Assembly: GCA_964474755.1 (NCBI GenBank)
Contig: CAYYUG010000075.1
Coordinates: 1-20,376 of the forward strand
DNA length: 20,376 nucleotides
Origin: GCA-2717185 sp964474755
Lineage (GTDB): Bacteria > Pseudomonadota > Alphaproteobacteria > UBA8366 > GCA-2717185
Direction: 5' to 3'
A model generated the notes under the pieces. That model made no database searches, was not told the DNA's origin, and was given only the letters and a program-made list of their open reading frames with translations. Position 1 is the first letter of the stretch; each line of letters opens with the position of its first letter. The translations under genes and the position numbers were made by a program. Positions 1-7,532 of this stretch are shown in pieces.

Positions 1-341
1 TCGAACGGCGGGCTACGACTACCGGGCAACTATCCAGGACTGGCTTCGGATGCCGATGGCTGCATCGTCGGCCTAGCCTGCGCTTTGCGTTTGGAACGGA
101 TGCGGCAGCGGGATAGAAACTCGCCTCCGCCCGCATTTCACTAGGGGCGGTCGCAGCACTGCCGATCCGCGCAAACCGGAGCGAAAAGGCACTGTTGGCT
201 GGAGATCTATCCGAAACCGCTATCCAAACCGCAGCCCGTATGACAGTTGAAGGAGCCTTACCCCTTTCCGACAACGCCTATAAGGCTCATCTTCTGGTAA
301 ATCTGACCGTTCGGGCAATCCATAATAGCCTGCCAGACTGA
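1..341 (+). pseudogene. Molybdenum-hydroxylase FAD subunit, C-terminal remnant, frameshifted and 5'-truncated
   Basis: Bases 117-341 read as 74 codons plus TGA in one frame. They contain ARISLGAVAALPIR, then SEKALLAG, then PLSDNAYKAHLLVNLTVRAI. This is the usual C-terminal domain of the FAD-binding (CoxM/XdhB-type) subunit of xanthine dehydrogenase/CO dehydrogenase family enzymes, where an ISLGAV-type strand is followed by a P(L/I)SDNAYK-type tail. Directly upstream this frame has a TAG at 114-116, but another frame (codons starting at base 1) reads GCIVGLACALRLERMRQRD up to base 114, which is what should precede it. One missing base near 114-117 would join the two parts, so this is either a frameshift mutation or an assembly error. 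The part before about base 50 matches the family less well. Its stop lies 8 nt from the convergent stop of the next gene. The large subunit of such an enzyme begins only at 8926. Confidence 0.7.
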
Positions 342-349
342 TTATTAAA

Positions 350-1216
350 TTAATCAGCTTCTTCACGTTGATCAGTGATTTGCGGGACTGGCTCAAACGA
401 CTCGTAGACCGGACGGTAACTCTTCTCGTCGAGGAACTGTTTCAGGCCCTCGTGATAAGAACTCTGCATGTTGAAACGGCTATCGTGGTAACGGATAGCC
501 ATGTTTTTTTCCATCAGATAATCAAAAGCCTGAGCATGATCCATCGTGCGTACCTGGCGGACCGCCTGTTTAGTCGCACGTAAAACTGCCGGACTTTTTT
601 TCATCAGCACGTCAGCCAACTTCTCGACTTCGGTCTCAAGATCGTCAAGCGGCACGACTTTGTCGACTAAACCAATGCGCTCCGCCTCGTGCCCGTCAAA
701 CGCCTCTCCAGTGCAGGAGTAGTATAGAGCACGGCGCGGCAGACAAGCATCCGCCACCATCTTGGCTACCAGCGCTCCCGGCAGGATACCCCAGTTGACC
801 TCACTTAGCGAAAAGGTGGCGTTGTCCGCAGATACCGCAAAATCGGTCGACAGCAACTGCATGAACGCGCCACCAACACAAAAGCCATGGATCATGGCGA
901 TGGTCGGTTTGTCATAGTTCCATAGTCGCTCGAACCGCCAGCGGTTGGCGGCCTCCTGCGCCTTTTTCGACTCTGCTGGCTTGTCTTCCAACTCGCGAAA
1001 GAACTTTTTCAGATCCTGTCCGGCGCTAAAATTGCCACCGGAGCCTGTCAAGACAACTAACTTTGTCTCCGCATCCGCCTCCAAACGCTGCAAAGCCTCA
1101 TCCATTTCGTAATGCAGCTGCGGGCTCATCGCATTCTTCTTCTCGGGTCTATGCATGTACAACCACGAGATACCATCACGTTGCTTAAGTTTTACGCATT
1201 CATAATCAAAATCCAT
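350..1216 (-). CDS. Enoyl-CoA hydratase/isomerase family protein, hydroxycinnamoyl-CoA hydratase/lyase-like
   Basis: A 288-residue crotonase-fold protein. From the chosen start the order is RPEKKNAMSP (23-32), the first oxyanion loop FSAGQDL (63-69), the second loop HGFCVGGAF (110-118) and SLSEVNWG (136-143) with an acidic residue at E139. The sequence runs closely parallel to p-hydroxycinnamoyl-CoA hydratase/lyase (HCHL), including the NWGI(L/P)PG stretch, ATKQAVR and a KQFLDEKS C-terminus. HCHL cleaves feruloyl- or coumaroyl-CoA to an aromatic aldehyde and acetyl-CoA. E139 aligns with the HCHL catalytic Glu143, but M119 stands where HCHL has Ser123, so the substrate may differ. ATG 1216 is preferred because AAGGAGG lies 7 nt upstream; the in-frame extension to 1309 lacks this. 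It is divergent from the flavin reductase gene. A plain enoyl-CoA hydratase remains possible. Confidence 0.85.
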   Translation of the reverse strand: MDFDYECVKLKQRDGISWLYMHRPEKKNAMSPQLHYEMDEALQRLEADAETKLVVLTGSGGNFSAGQDLKKFFRELEDKPAESKKAQEAANRWRFERLWNYDKPTIAMIHGFCVGGAFMQLLSTDFAVSADNATFSLSEVNWGILPGALVAKMVADACLPRRALYYSCTGEAFDGHEAERIGLVDKVVPLDDLETEVEKLADVLMKKSPAVLRATKQAVRQVRTMDHAQAFDYLMEKNMAIRYHDSRFNMQSSYHEGLKQFLDEKSYRPVYESFEPVPQITDQREEAD

Positions 1217-1223
1217 TGCCAAG

Positions 1224-1230
1224 CCTCCTT
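1224..1230 (-). promoter_or_regulatory. Shine-Dalgarno site of the hydratase gene
   Basis: AAGGAGG on the minus strand, 7 nt before ATG 1216. It is a full-strength site and fixes the start within a longer open frame. The 137 nt between 1216 and 1354 must hold both divergent promoters; I see no convincing operator there. Confidence 0.8.
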
Positions 1231-1353
1231 CGCTGCGATGCCCAATAGAGTACGGACGGAGGCCGTTATGGCGAGTCAAAAGGTTTTCCCACTGGAATTC
1301 GCCAGGCAAGCCTATCGTCGATACAATGAGAAACCCAGGATAGAACCGACGAT

Positions 1354-2031
1354 ATGTATTACAGCACTGATAAAAACGATCACGGATTACCCTTCAATCC
1401 GTATAAGTCGATTGTCGTACCACGACCGATCGGCTGGATTACCACGCTCAACAGGGACGGCAACGTAAACCTGGCACCATATAGCCAGTTCAACAATTTA
1501 GGCTACGACCCGCCCTATGTAATGTTCTCGGCTAGCCACAAGGTTGGCGCTTTCACGCGTAAGGACACCGTCAGTAACATTATTGAGACCGGGGAATTCG
1601 TCTGCAACATGGCAACCCACAATCTGCGTAACGCTGTCGCGCGGAGTGCGGAGATCTCTGATCCAAAGATTGATGAGTTGGAAGCGGTTGGCTTAACTCG
1701 GGCATGCTCGCATATAGTAAAACCTCCTCGGGTCGCGGAGTCGCCAGTTCACCTCGAATGTAAGTTTTATACGTCGCTGATTTTACCAGGCTACTCAGCA
1801 ACTCAAACAACCCATGTCGTGGTGGGCCAAGTCGTGGGCGTTCATATCGATGACAAGGCATTTATGCCTGACGGTAAAATCGATATCGCGCGTCTCCGTC
1901 CGCTGGCACGCATGGGCTACCAAGACTACGCCAGCGTCGGCGAAATTTTCGAAATTACACCACAGGGCGAGAACGCGGCTAACCTGATCGCCGGGATGGG
2001 CGGCGAAGCGAAGGGAAAACAAATAGAGTAA
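1354..2031 (+). CDS. Flavin reductase-like FMN-binding protein
   Basis: A 225-residue protein of the flavin reductase-like, FMN-binding split-barrel family. VVPRPIGWITTLNRDG (21-36) followed by NLAPYSQFN (39-47) and DPPYVMFS (52-59) is the family's FMN-binding signature. Members either supply reduced flavin to a partner monooxygenase or act as stand-alone oxidoreductases. No flavin-dependent monooxygenase lies nearby. The gene sits 5 nt upstream of an acyl-CoA dehydrogenase and probably belongs to one transcript with it and the CoA-transferase. The start is the first ATG giving the expected N-terminus; the Shine-Dalgarno sequence is weak (AGGA about 14 nt upstream), so translation may be modest or the start may differ slightly. 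Confidence 0.85.
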   Translation: MYYSTDKNDHGLPFNPYKSIVVPRPIGWITTLNRDGNVNLAPYSQFNNLGYDPPYVMFSASHKVGAFTRKDTVSNIIETGEFVCNMATHNLRNAVARSAEISDPKIDELEAVGLTRACSHIVKPPRVAESPVHLECKFYTSLILPGYSATQTTHVVVGQVVGVHIDDKAFMPDGKIDIARLRPLARMGYQDYASVGEIFEITPQGENAANLIAGMGGEAKGKQIE

Positions 2032-2036
2032 ACAAT

Positions 2037-3194
2037 ATGGATTACGAGCTTCCCGAAGAATTACGCATGCTGCAGCAAACGCTGCGGCGGTTCATGTATG
2101 ACGAGATTATCCCGCACGAGCGTGAGGCCTATGAGGGCCCCGAACTCAAACCAGAATACCGCGAAAAATGGGAAGCAAGGGCACGCGAACTCGGCATATG
2201 GCAGATCGATGTACCCGAGGAATATGGCGGCATGGGAATGGGCCTGCTGGCTCGTGTCGTAGTTTGGGAGGAAACCGGCCGAACCATTGCCTTTCCGCGG
2301 CGTAAGGCCTGGATCTTTGGGCATGACGTCAGTCCAATCTTACTGCAGTTCTTGCGCGAGGATCAGAAGGAAAAATATCTTTGGCCAGTCATCCGCGGTG
2401 AAAAACTGCCGACCATCGCTCAGACGGAGCCCGATGCAGGTGGCGATCCTGCCGCAATCCGCACCACGGCGGTGCGCGACGGTGACCATTATGTGATCAA
2501 CGGAATGAAGCGCTTTATCACCAATGGCAACAAAGCGGATTTTATCCAGACCATCTGCGTTACCGACAGAGATAAGGGTGTACGCGGCGGCATCTCTTGC
2601 ATTCTGGTAGACGCGGATACGCCGGGGATCGAGGTGCTGCGACAACAAGAAACAATGATGGACGACCGGCCCTGTGAAATCGCTTTCACTGACGTACGGG
2701 TACCCGTCACAAACATCGTCGGCGCCGAAGGCGATGGTTTCAAGATTGCCCAGACCTGGATCACCTTTGGCCGTATCCGGCACGGCGCGCTTGGCCTCGG
2801 CGTCATGGAACGATGTCTGGAACTCGGTGCGGAATACGCCAAACAGCGCGTCACCTTCGGCAAACCATTGGCGGAACGCCAAGCGATCCAATGGCCCTTG
2901 GTCGACATCTATGCCGATATTCAGATGATGCGGCCACTGGTCTATAAAACTGCAGCTCGTTTCGACGCCGGCGAAGACATCCGTTACGACTCCTACCTCT
3001 GCAAATTCCTCGGAGACCGGAAGGGATTTCAGGCGGCCGACAGCTGCATGCAAATCTTCGGTGGCATGGGGCTGACGACAGATTTCCCAATCGAAAAACT
3101 GTGGCGCGATATGCGCTCAATGATGATCACAGAAGGGCCGGAAGAAGTATTGCGAATGGCGCTGGCCCGACATGTTTTAAATGAATATGGGTAA
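2037..3194 (+). CDS. Acyl-CoA dehydrogenase
   Basis: A 385-residue FAD-dependent acyl-CoA dehydrogenase, the usual length for the family. The N-terminal helical domain is followed by AQTEPDAGGDPAAIRTTA (128-145) and a KRFITNG stretch (158-164) of the middle beta domain. The C-terminal helical domain has KQRVTFGKPLAERQAIQ (269-285) and QIFGGMG (339-345). MITEGPEEVLR (363-373) corresponds to the region of the catalytic base, with E366 in the position of the conserved glutamate of medium-chain acyl-CoA dehydrogenase. It would introduce an alpha,beta double bond into an acyl-CoA, passing electrons to ETF. The chain-length or substrate preference cannot be read from the sequence. It lies between the flavin reductase (5 nt) and a CoA-transferase that follows closely, as expected for one catabolic operon. 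Confidence 0.95.
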   Translation: MDYELPEELRMLQQTLRRFMYDEIIPHEREAYEGPELKPEYREKWEARARELGIWQIDVPEEYGGMGMGLLARVVVWEETGRTIAFPRRKAWIFGHDVSPILLQFLREDQKEKYLWPVIRGEKLPTIAQTEPDAGGDPAAIRTTAVRDGDHYVINGMKRFITNGNKADFIQTICVTDRDKGVRGGISCILVDADTPGIEVLRQQETMMDDRPCEIAFTDVRVPVTNIVGAEGDGFKIAQTWITFGRIRHGALGLGVMERCLELGAEYAKQRVTFGKPLAERQAIQWPLVDIYADIQMMRPLVYKTAARFDAGEDIRYDSYLCKFLGDRKGFQAADSCMQIFGGMGLTTDFPIEKLWRDMRSMMITEGPEEVLRMALARHVLNEYG

Positions 3195-3207
3195 CCAGAG
3201 AGGGCTC

Positions 3208-4413
3208 ATGCCTAGCCTGCTTGACGAGATACGCGTCCTAGAATCCACGACCATCATCACGGGTTCGCTTGCTGGTTGTTTGCTTGGCGATCTCGGCGCG
3301 TCAATCGTCAAGGTCGAGCACCCTAATGGCGGAGACCCGTTTCGGGTATTCCGCGGCGACGATTACAGCCCACATTTTCGAGCCTACAACCGTAATAAAG
3401 AAAGTATCGCGCTCGACTTGCGTAACAAACAAGGCCGCGACATTTATTTAAAACTCGTCGCCGAGTCGGATGTGCTAATCGAAAATTTCAGGCCTGGCGT
3501 CATGGAACGACTAGATCTCGGAATTGAGGTACTGCGCGATATTAATCCGCGTCTAATTGCTTGTTCGATCACCGGCTTCGGCGAAGACGGTCCCTATATG
3601 GATAGGCCAGCTTACGATGCCGTAGCGCAAGGTTTAAGCGGGATTACTAGCATGTTTCTAGCCAGCGACGACGCGCAGCTCACTGGCCCGACCATTGCCG
3701 ACAACATGACCGGCTACAATGCTTGTTATGGCGTGTTAGGCGCTCTGTTCGAACGCGAGCGAACAGGTCGGGCGCGACGGGTCGAAGTCAATATGATGGA
3801 ATCCGCCATCGCTTTCATCCCTGATCCCTTCCTGAACGCACAATTGGCCGGAGTTGAACCTGGACCGCTGATGCGGGTATCGGCTTCGCAGTCCTATGCC
3901 GTTCGTTGCGCCGACGGCAAAGCGCTGGCGATCCACATGTCCTCGCAAGATAAATTTTGGCAGGCGATGCAGCGCGCATTCGATCGCGCTGACTTGGGTA
4001 CCGACCCACGTTTCAATGACCGCACCAAGCGGATCGACAATTATCTAGAACTGGCAGCTGAATTCCAGAAAACCGCCGTCACTCAATCGCATGACTACTG
4101 GGCAAAACGGATGGCATCTGAAGATGTTCCCTTTGCACCAGTAAACAATCTCCCAGAAGTCTATGACGATCCGCAGGTGAAACATCTCGACACCTTCACG
4201 GAATTCACACACCCAAAGCACGGTAGCTATATCGGTATTCGGCGACCCGTCGCTTTCGATGGTTCGCGAGAAGATCAACCACTCCAACCGCCACCAGATT
4301 TCAACGAACAGGGCGAGGCAATCTTGCGACGGCTCGGCTTGAATAAAAACGAGATCACGGCTTGGAAAGCACACAATAGAGATCTCGCCACGCAGGAACG
4401 GCAAACAAAATGA
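3208..4413 (+). CDS. Family III (CaiB/BaiF-type) CoA-transferase
   Basis: A 401-residue family III CoA-transferase, moving CoA between two organic acids without ATP. Visible family features are GDLGASIVKVEHPNGGDPFR near the N-terminus, AYNRNKESIALDL, ENFRPGVMERLGL-type text (ENFRPGVMERLDLG), ITGFGEDGPY and PAYDAVAQGLSG. The catalytic aspartate is D165 in the TIADN motif, and ENFRPG precedes the small domain. ATG 3208 is preferred over 3181 because AGAGAGGG lies just upstream and 3181 would overlap the preceding gene by 14 nt. The alternative start adds nine residues. Together with the acyl-CoA dehydrogenase and the downstream citrate-synthase-fold protein, it probably activates the substrate or an intermediate of the pathway. 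The acids involved cannot be named from sequence. Confidence 0.93.
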   Translation: MPSLLDEIRVLESTTIITGSLAGCLLGDLGASIVKVEHPNGGDPFRVFRGDDYSPHFRAYNRNKESIALDLRNKQGRDIYLKLVAESDVLIENFRPGVMERLDLGIEVLRDINPRLIACSITGFGEDGPYMDRPAYDAVAQGLSGITSMFLASDDAQLTGPTIADNMTGYNACYGVLGALFERERTGRARRVEVNMMESAIAFIPDPFLNAQLAGVEPGPLMRVSASQSYAVRCADGKALAIHMSSQDKFWQAMQRAFDRADLGTDPRFNDRTKRIDNYLELAAEFQKTAVTQSHDYWAKRMASEDVPFAPVNNLPEVYDDPQVKHLDTFTEFTHPKHGSYIGIRRPVAFDGSREDQPLQPPPDFNEQGEAILRRLGLNKNEITAWKAHNRDLATQERQTK

Positions 4414-4571
4414 AGAGTGTCACTGCCCACCATCAACTCAAAACCCCCTAAAAGGATAAAATTTTATTGAAGAGCAGAAATTTTCTCTTTCCTCCATACC
4501 GGGAAAGGTAAGTCGAGGATTAAACGACGTTTTTAAATGGTTTCGTAATTGTCGTATTTCGAGGATACCTT
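4414..4571 (+). promoter_or_regulatory. 158-nt leader before the citryl-CoA-lyase-like gene
   Basis: This AT-richer spacer separates the CoA-transferase from the next gene, so the latter may have its own promoter. It holds a small inverted repeat, CTTTCC at 4487-4492 and GGAAAG at 4502-4507 with a 9-nt loop, not followed by a T run. I see no recognised riboswitch. CGAGGA lies just before ATG 4572 and serves as its ribosome binding site. Confidence 0.3.
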
Positions 4572-5345
4572 ATGGCAAAAGACAAACTGTCACCGACGAC
4601 CAAGATTGGCACCCCGACCTCCGACACCGAACGGCTGCGCATCCGCGGCCTCGACGTGCTGAGCGAAATTGTTGGCGAGATGGGATTTAGCGAGGCGTTT
4701 TACTTCATCGTCACCGGACGCAAGCCTGACGCGATGCAGTTGAAAGTCTTCGACGCCTCAATGGTCATTCTGATGGATCATGGACTGACACCGACGGCAC
4801 TGGTCGCACGCCTGGTCGGCGACTCACTGGCCGCCAACCCGCAAGCAGGCATCGCAGCCGGCATACTGATGGTGGGCGACAAGTTCGTCGGCTCGATCGC
4901 CGGAGCCGGAGCAATCCTGGAAGACGGTATGGCTTTCGAAGGGGACAAGGGTGCGTGGGCTGCCGAGGTGGTCTCCAAGGCGAAAGCGGAAAAGCGTTTC
5001 CTACCAGGCTTTGGCCATCCCTACTACCACCCGACCGACCCTCGCTCCGAACGGCTGTTTAGCATCGCCCAGGACGCCGGTGTAAAAGGCAACTACGTCG
5101 CGCTACTGCACACGCTGGGACGGACACTGGACGAAGCCTCAGGCCGCCACTTTACGATCAATGCGACGGCAGCGCTGGGTGCCTTGCTGTGTGAAATTGA
5201 TTTTCCCGTTGAAGCTATGCGTGGCGCAGCAACCGTGAGCCGCGCCGCCGGTCTGGTTGCACATGTTATGGAAGAGGCCGAGGAACCAATTACTCCAGCC
5301 TTGATGAACTTCGCCGGCAAAATCGACTACGCCGATCCGGAGTAA
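4572..5345 (+). CDS. Citryl-CoA lyase-like protein (short citrate synthase family)
   Basis: A 257-residue protein of the short citrate-synthase-fold family often annotated citryl-CoA lyase. True citrate synthases are about 370-430 residues, so the N-terminal part is absent. Visible active-site segments are MDHGLTPTA (68-76, H70), FLPGFGHPYYHPTDPRS (143-159, H149 in the GFGHP motif) and NATAALGALLCEI (197-209). Known family members split or form a C-C bond between a CoA thioester and an oxo acid, such as citryl-CoA to acetyl-CoA and oxaloacetate. The actual substrate here is unknown. GAGGA precedes the ATG. Codon use looks more GC-rich than in the genes just upstream. Its stop lies only 3 nt from the convergent stop of the next gene, leaving no room for a separate terminator. 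Confidence 0.85.
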   Translation: MAKDKLSPTTKIGTPTSDTERLRIRGLDVLSEIVGEMGFSEAFYFIVTGRKPDAMQLKVFDASMVILMDHGLTPTALVARLVGDSLAANPQAGIAAGILMVGDKFVGSIAGAGAILEDGMAFEGDKGAWAAEVVSKAKAEKRFLPGFGHPYYHPTDPRSERLFSIAQDAGVKGNYVALLHTLGRTLDEASGRHFTINATAALGALLCEIDFPVEAMRGAATVSRAAGLVAHVMEEAEEPITPALMNFAGKIDYADPE

Positions 5346-5348
5346 CCA

Positions 5349-5765
5349 TTATCGGCCGGGCATACCCGCATCTTTAGGAAGATCAGGATGCATCTCTGCC
5401 CAGGGCTGGGCGCTGTCAACGTAAATATTCCGGCTCGGCTGGTAGCAGCTCGGATCATCCAAACTACCGGCGTATAGCACGCGATTATCCGGCCGTGCAC
5501 CATTTTCTATGAAAACTGGGGAGCCGCAATCCAAACAAAAAGCACGACGCATTGCAACGCCGCTGTCAGCAGTAACCTCATACCAACTGGGAGCCCCTTG
5601 CTCCAGGTTGAAATCATCGCCCTTAAACAACACTGCCGGGAAAAATGCACTCCCCGTCGCCCGCTGACAGTCACGACAATGACAATTACCCATATATAGT
5701 GGTTTCCCTGTGCAACTATATCGAATTGCACCGCAAGCGCAGCCCCCTGTGTAGGTCTCTGTCAT
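5349..5765 (-). CDS. GFA family (CENP-V/GFA domain) zinc protein
   Basis: A 138-residue protein of the glutathione-dependent formaldehyde-activating enzyme (GFA) fold. The zinc-ligand pattern is complete: GGCACGAI (C9, C11), NCHCRDCQRATGSAFF (28-43) and FCLDCGSP (76-83). Most family members have no proven formaldehyde activity and are treated as small zinc enzymes of unknown substrate. The start ATG overlaps the stop of the upstream acyl-CoA ligase as ATGA (4 nt), so the two are translationally coupled. It is probably the last gene of a three-gene operon. A role in handling a glutathione adduct or aldehyde from the same pathway is only a guess. Confidence 0.9.
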   Translation of the reverse strand: MTETYTGGCACGAIRYSCTGKPLYMGNCHCRDCQRATGSAFFPAVLFKGDDFNLEQGAPSWYEVTADSGVAMRRAFCLDCGSPVFIENGARPDNRVLYAGSLDDPSCYQPSRNIYVDSAQPWAEMHPDLPKDAGMPGR

Positions 5766-7309
5766 GGTTGTCCCCTCTTTTTGAAATCGATGTCGCGTGC
5801 AGCCCGCTCCCGCAGTTTAACCTTAAGAATTTTGCCATTCGCATTGCGCGGCAACGCGTCCAAGAAGACCACAAATTTCGGCTTCTTGTAGCTAGCGATG
5901 CGACCACGGCAATGCTCGATCAGGGACACTTCTGAAGCCTCGGCCCCCGCCTTAAGTTCAACATATGCGACAACACATTCACCGAATTCCCGATCAGGCC
6001 CCGCAACAACAGAAACTTCCCGCACTGCGGTGGCGGCTTCAATTGCCTGCTCCACCTCACGCGAATAAATGTTTAATCCGCCAGAAATGATCATGTCCTT
6101 CAAACGATCCACCAGATAAAGGTACCCATCGTCGTCAAAGCGTCCCAAATCACCCGTATGGAACCAGCCATCGCGATAGGCGCTTTGATTTGCGTCCGTC
6201 CGATTGAAATATTCGCGGGCGACCATGGCTCGTCCTGGGGCAGAACTACGAAGGACGATTTCACCACTTTCGCCCGTTGCAACCTCGGCGCCCGCCGCAT
6301 CTAACAGCCGGATCTCAACACCCGGCATTGGCCGGCCGACGCTGCCAGGTTTGGCCTTTTGCTCCAAAGGACCTATAGCTGCGGGAATGCCACCCTCCGT
6401 CATGCCATACATCACCCACAAGTCAACATGGGGGAGCAGCACCGCAATCCGTGCCTTGAGGTTTTCCGGAAATGCTTCGCCGGTCGCGGTGATCGTCCTC
6501 AGGCTCTCGCAGGACTCAGCTGTCGCTTCTATCGTTTCTACCAGTAGCCGAGCCACCGTTGGGACCAGAGAAATCACGCTAACTTGATGTGTCTTAATCA
6601 ACGCGATCGCATCGGCTGGATTGAAGCGGGGCATGACTATCACTGTCGCACCCATGCTGAAACATGCCACCAGTCGCGCCATCCCAACACGATGCGCGAT
6701 CGGTGTCATGATCATGTAGATGTCATTGCCGCTAAGACCAGTTACGGTCGAGAAGAGAAGCTGCGCTGTGACTAAATTGGCATGCGTGAGGATGGCTCCC
6801 TTCGGCTTACCGGTCGTGCCCGAAGTGTAGCTGATCATGGCATCATCCGGCTCCGGCGGCAGTGCCGGCGGTGCCGTATCATCGTCCGTTTCGATCAAAG
6901 AGGCCAGACTAATTGCGTGATCCTTGTCCTCGGTCACAATGTGTAAAACATCGTCGGGCAAATTGGCACTAGCCACCTGCTCAGCCTGCTCTGTCCCATA
7001 TAAAATCGCAAAAGGTTTTGCATCATCCACCACAAACGCCAGTTCGCGCCCAACCGTCCAAGTAGTAATCGGGATCGGCAGGGCCCCGGCTTTCCAGAGC
7101 GCAGCAACAGCAACGACGAGTTCAATTGTATTACCTACGTAAAGAGCGACCCGATCACCCTGCTTTAGCCCTTTGGCCAAGAGCGCATTTGCCATTCGGT
7201 TGCTCTGTTCGTCTATCATGCCGAAGGTCAGCATGCGTTCGCCAAGAATGACGGCCGGTTTATCCGGAACCCGGCGCGCATGTTGGCTTAGAAAAAGTCC
7301 GATCTTCAT
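5762..7309 (-). CDS. AMP-binding acyl-CoA ligase
   Basis: A 515-residue ANL-superfamily acyl-CoA synthetase: acid + ATP + CoA gives acyl-CoA + AMP + PPi. All core motifs are present: YTSGTTGKPKG (161-171, phosphate loop), YGMTEGG (301-307), GWFHTGDLG (381-389), the hinge DRLKDMI (401-407) and the C-terminal PRNANGKILK (487-496) with catalytic K493. The short AMP-ligase form and N-terminus resemble ligases for medium-chain or aromatic acids such as feruloyl-CoA synthetase, but specificity cannot be assigned. It is coupled by a 4-nt overlap to the GFA gene downstream. If the adjacent N gap is closed as an artefact, the RidA-like gene ends 21 nt upstream, making one operon. The hydratase/lyase-like gene at 350-1216 would be a fitting partner. 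Confidence 0.95.
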   Translation of the reverse strand: MKIGLFLSQHARRVPDKPAVILGERMLTFGMIDEQSNRMANALLAKGLKQGDRVALYVGNTIELVVAVAALWKAGALPIPITTWTVGRELAFVVDDAKPFAILYGTEQAEQVASANLPDDVLHIVTEDKDHAISLASLIETDDDTAPPALPPEPDDAMISYTSGTTGKPKGAILTHANLVTAQLLFSTVTGLSGNDIYMIMTPIAHRVGMARLVACFSMGATVIVMPRFNPADAIALIKTHQVSVISLVPTVARLLVETIEATAESCESLRTITATGEAFPENLKARIAVLLPHVDLWVMYGMTEGGIPAAIGPLEQKAKPGSVGRPMPGVEIRLLDAAGAEVATGESGEIVLRSSAPGRAMVAREYFNRTDANQSAYRDGWFHTGDLGRFDDDGYLYLVDRLKDMIISGGLNIYSREVEQAIEAATAVREVSVVAGPDREFGECVVAYVELKAGAEASEVSLIEHCRGRIASYKKPKFVVFLDALPRNANGKILKVKLRERAARDIDFKKRGQP

Positions 7310-7322
7310 ACTATTTCAAACC

Positions 7323-7377
7323 AAAGATTTTCAGATTACATTTTCGACCGGCACGCCGCGCACATCCATTTCGTATT
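7323..7377. repeat. 55-bp exact repeat, left copy flanking the N gap (assembly overlap)
   Basis: Bases 7323-7377 are identical to 7478-7532, the first 55 bases after the gap. Both encode the end of the RidA-like gene. Because the copies abut both sides of a 100-N filler, they are best read as two contig ends that overlap and were not merged. This is not a biological repeat. Confidence 0.93.
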
Positions 7378-7477
7378 NNNNNNNNNNNNNNNNNNNNNNN
7401 NNNNNNNNNNNNNNNNNNNNNNNNNNNNNNNNNNNNNNNNNNNNNNNNNNNNNNNNNNNNNNNNNNNNNNNNNNNNN
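7378..7477. other. 100-N scaffold gap, probably artificial
   Basis: Exactly 100 N between two identical 55-bp ends. Collapsing the repeat would remove the gap altogether and join the RidA-like gene to the acyl-CoA ligase gene. Confidence 0.95.
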
Positions 7478-7532
7478 AAAGATTTTCAGATTACATTTTC
7501 GACCGGCACGCCGCGCACATCCATTTCGTATT
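7478..7532. repeat. 55-bp exact repeat, right copy flanking the N gap
   Basis: Identical to 7323-7377. This copy is the real 3' end of the RidA-like gene and includes its stop codon (7486-7488 on the minus strand). Confidence 0.93.

Noticed and set aside
2340..3053. 237-codon minus-strand open frame opposite the acyl-CoA dehydrogenase, plus other frames at 2061-2324, 2489-2908 and 2851-3120
   Set aside because: Shadows of a clear acyl-CoA dehydrogenase; no family motifs and no ribosome binding sites.
7323..7532. A genuine direct repeat or duplication of the RidA-like gene end
   Set aside because: The copies abut both sides of a fixed-length N filler and extend no further, as expected for unmerged contig ends.
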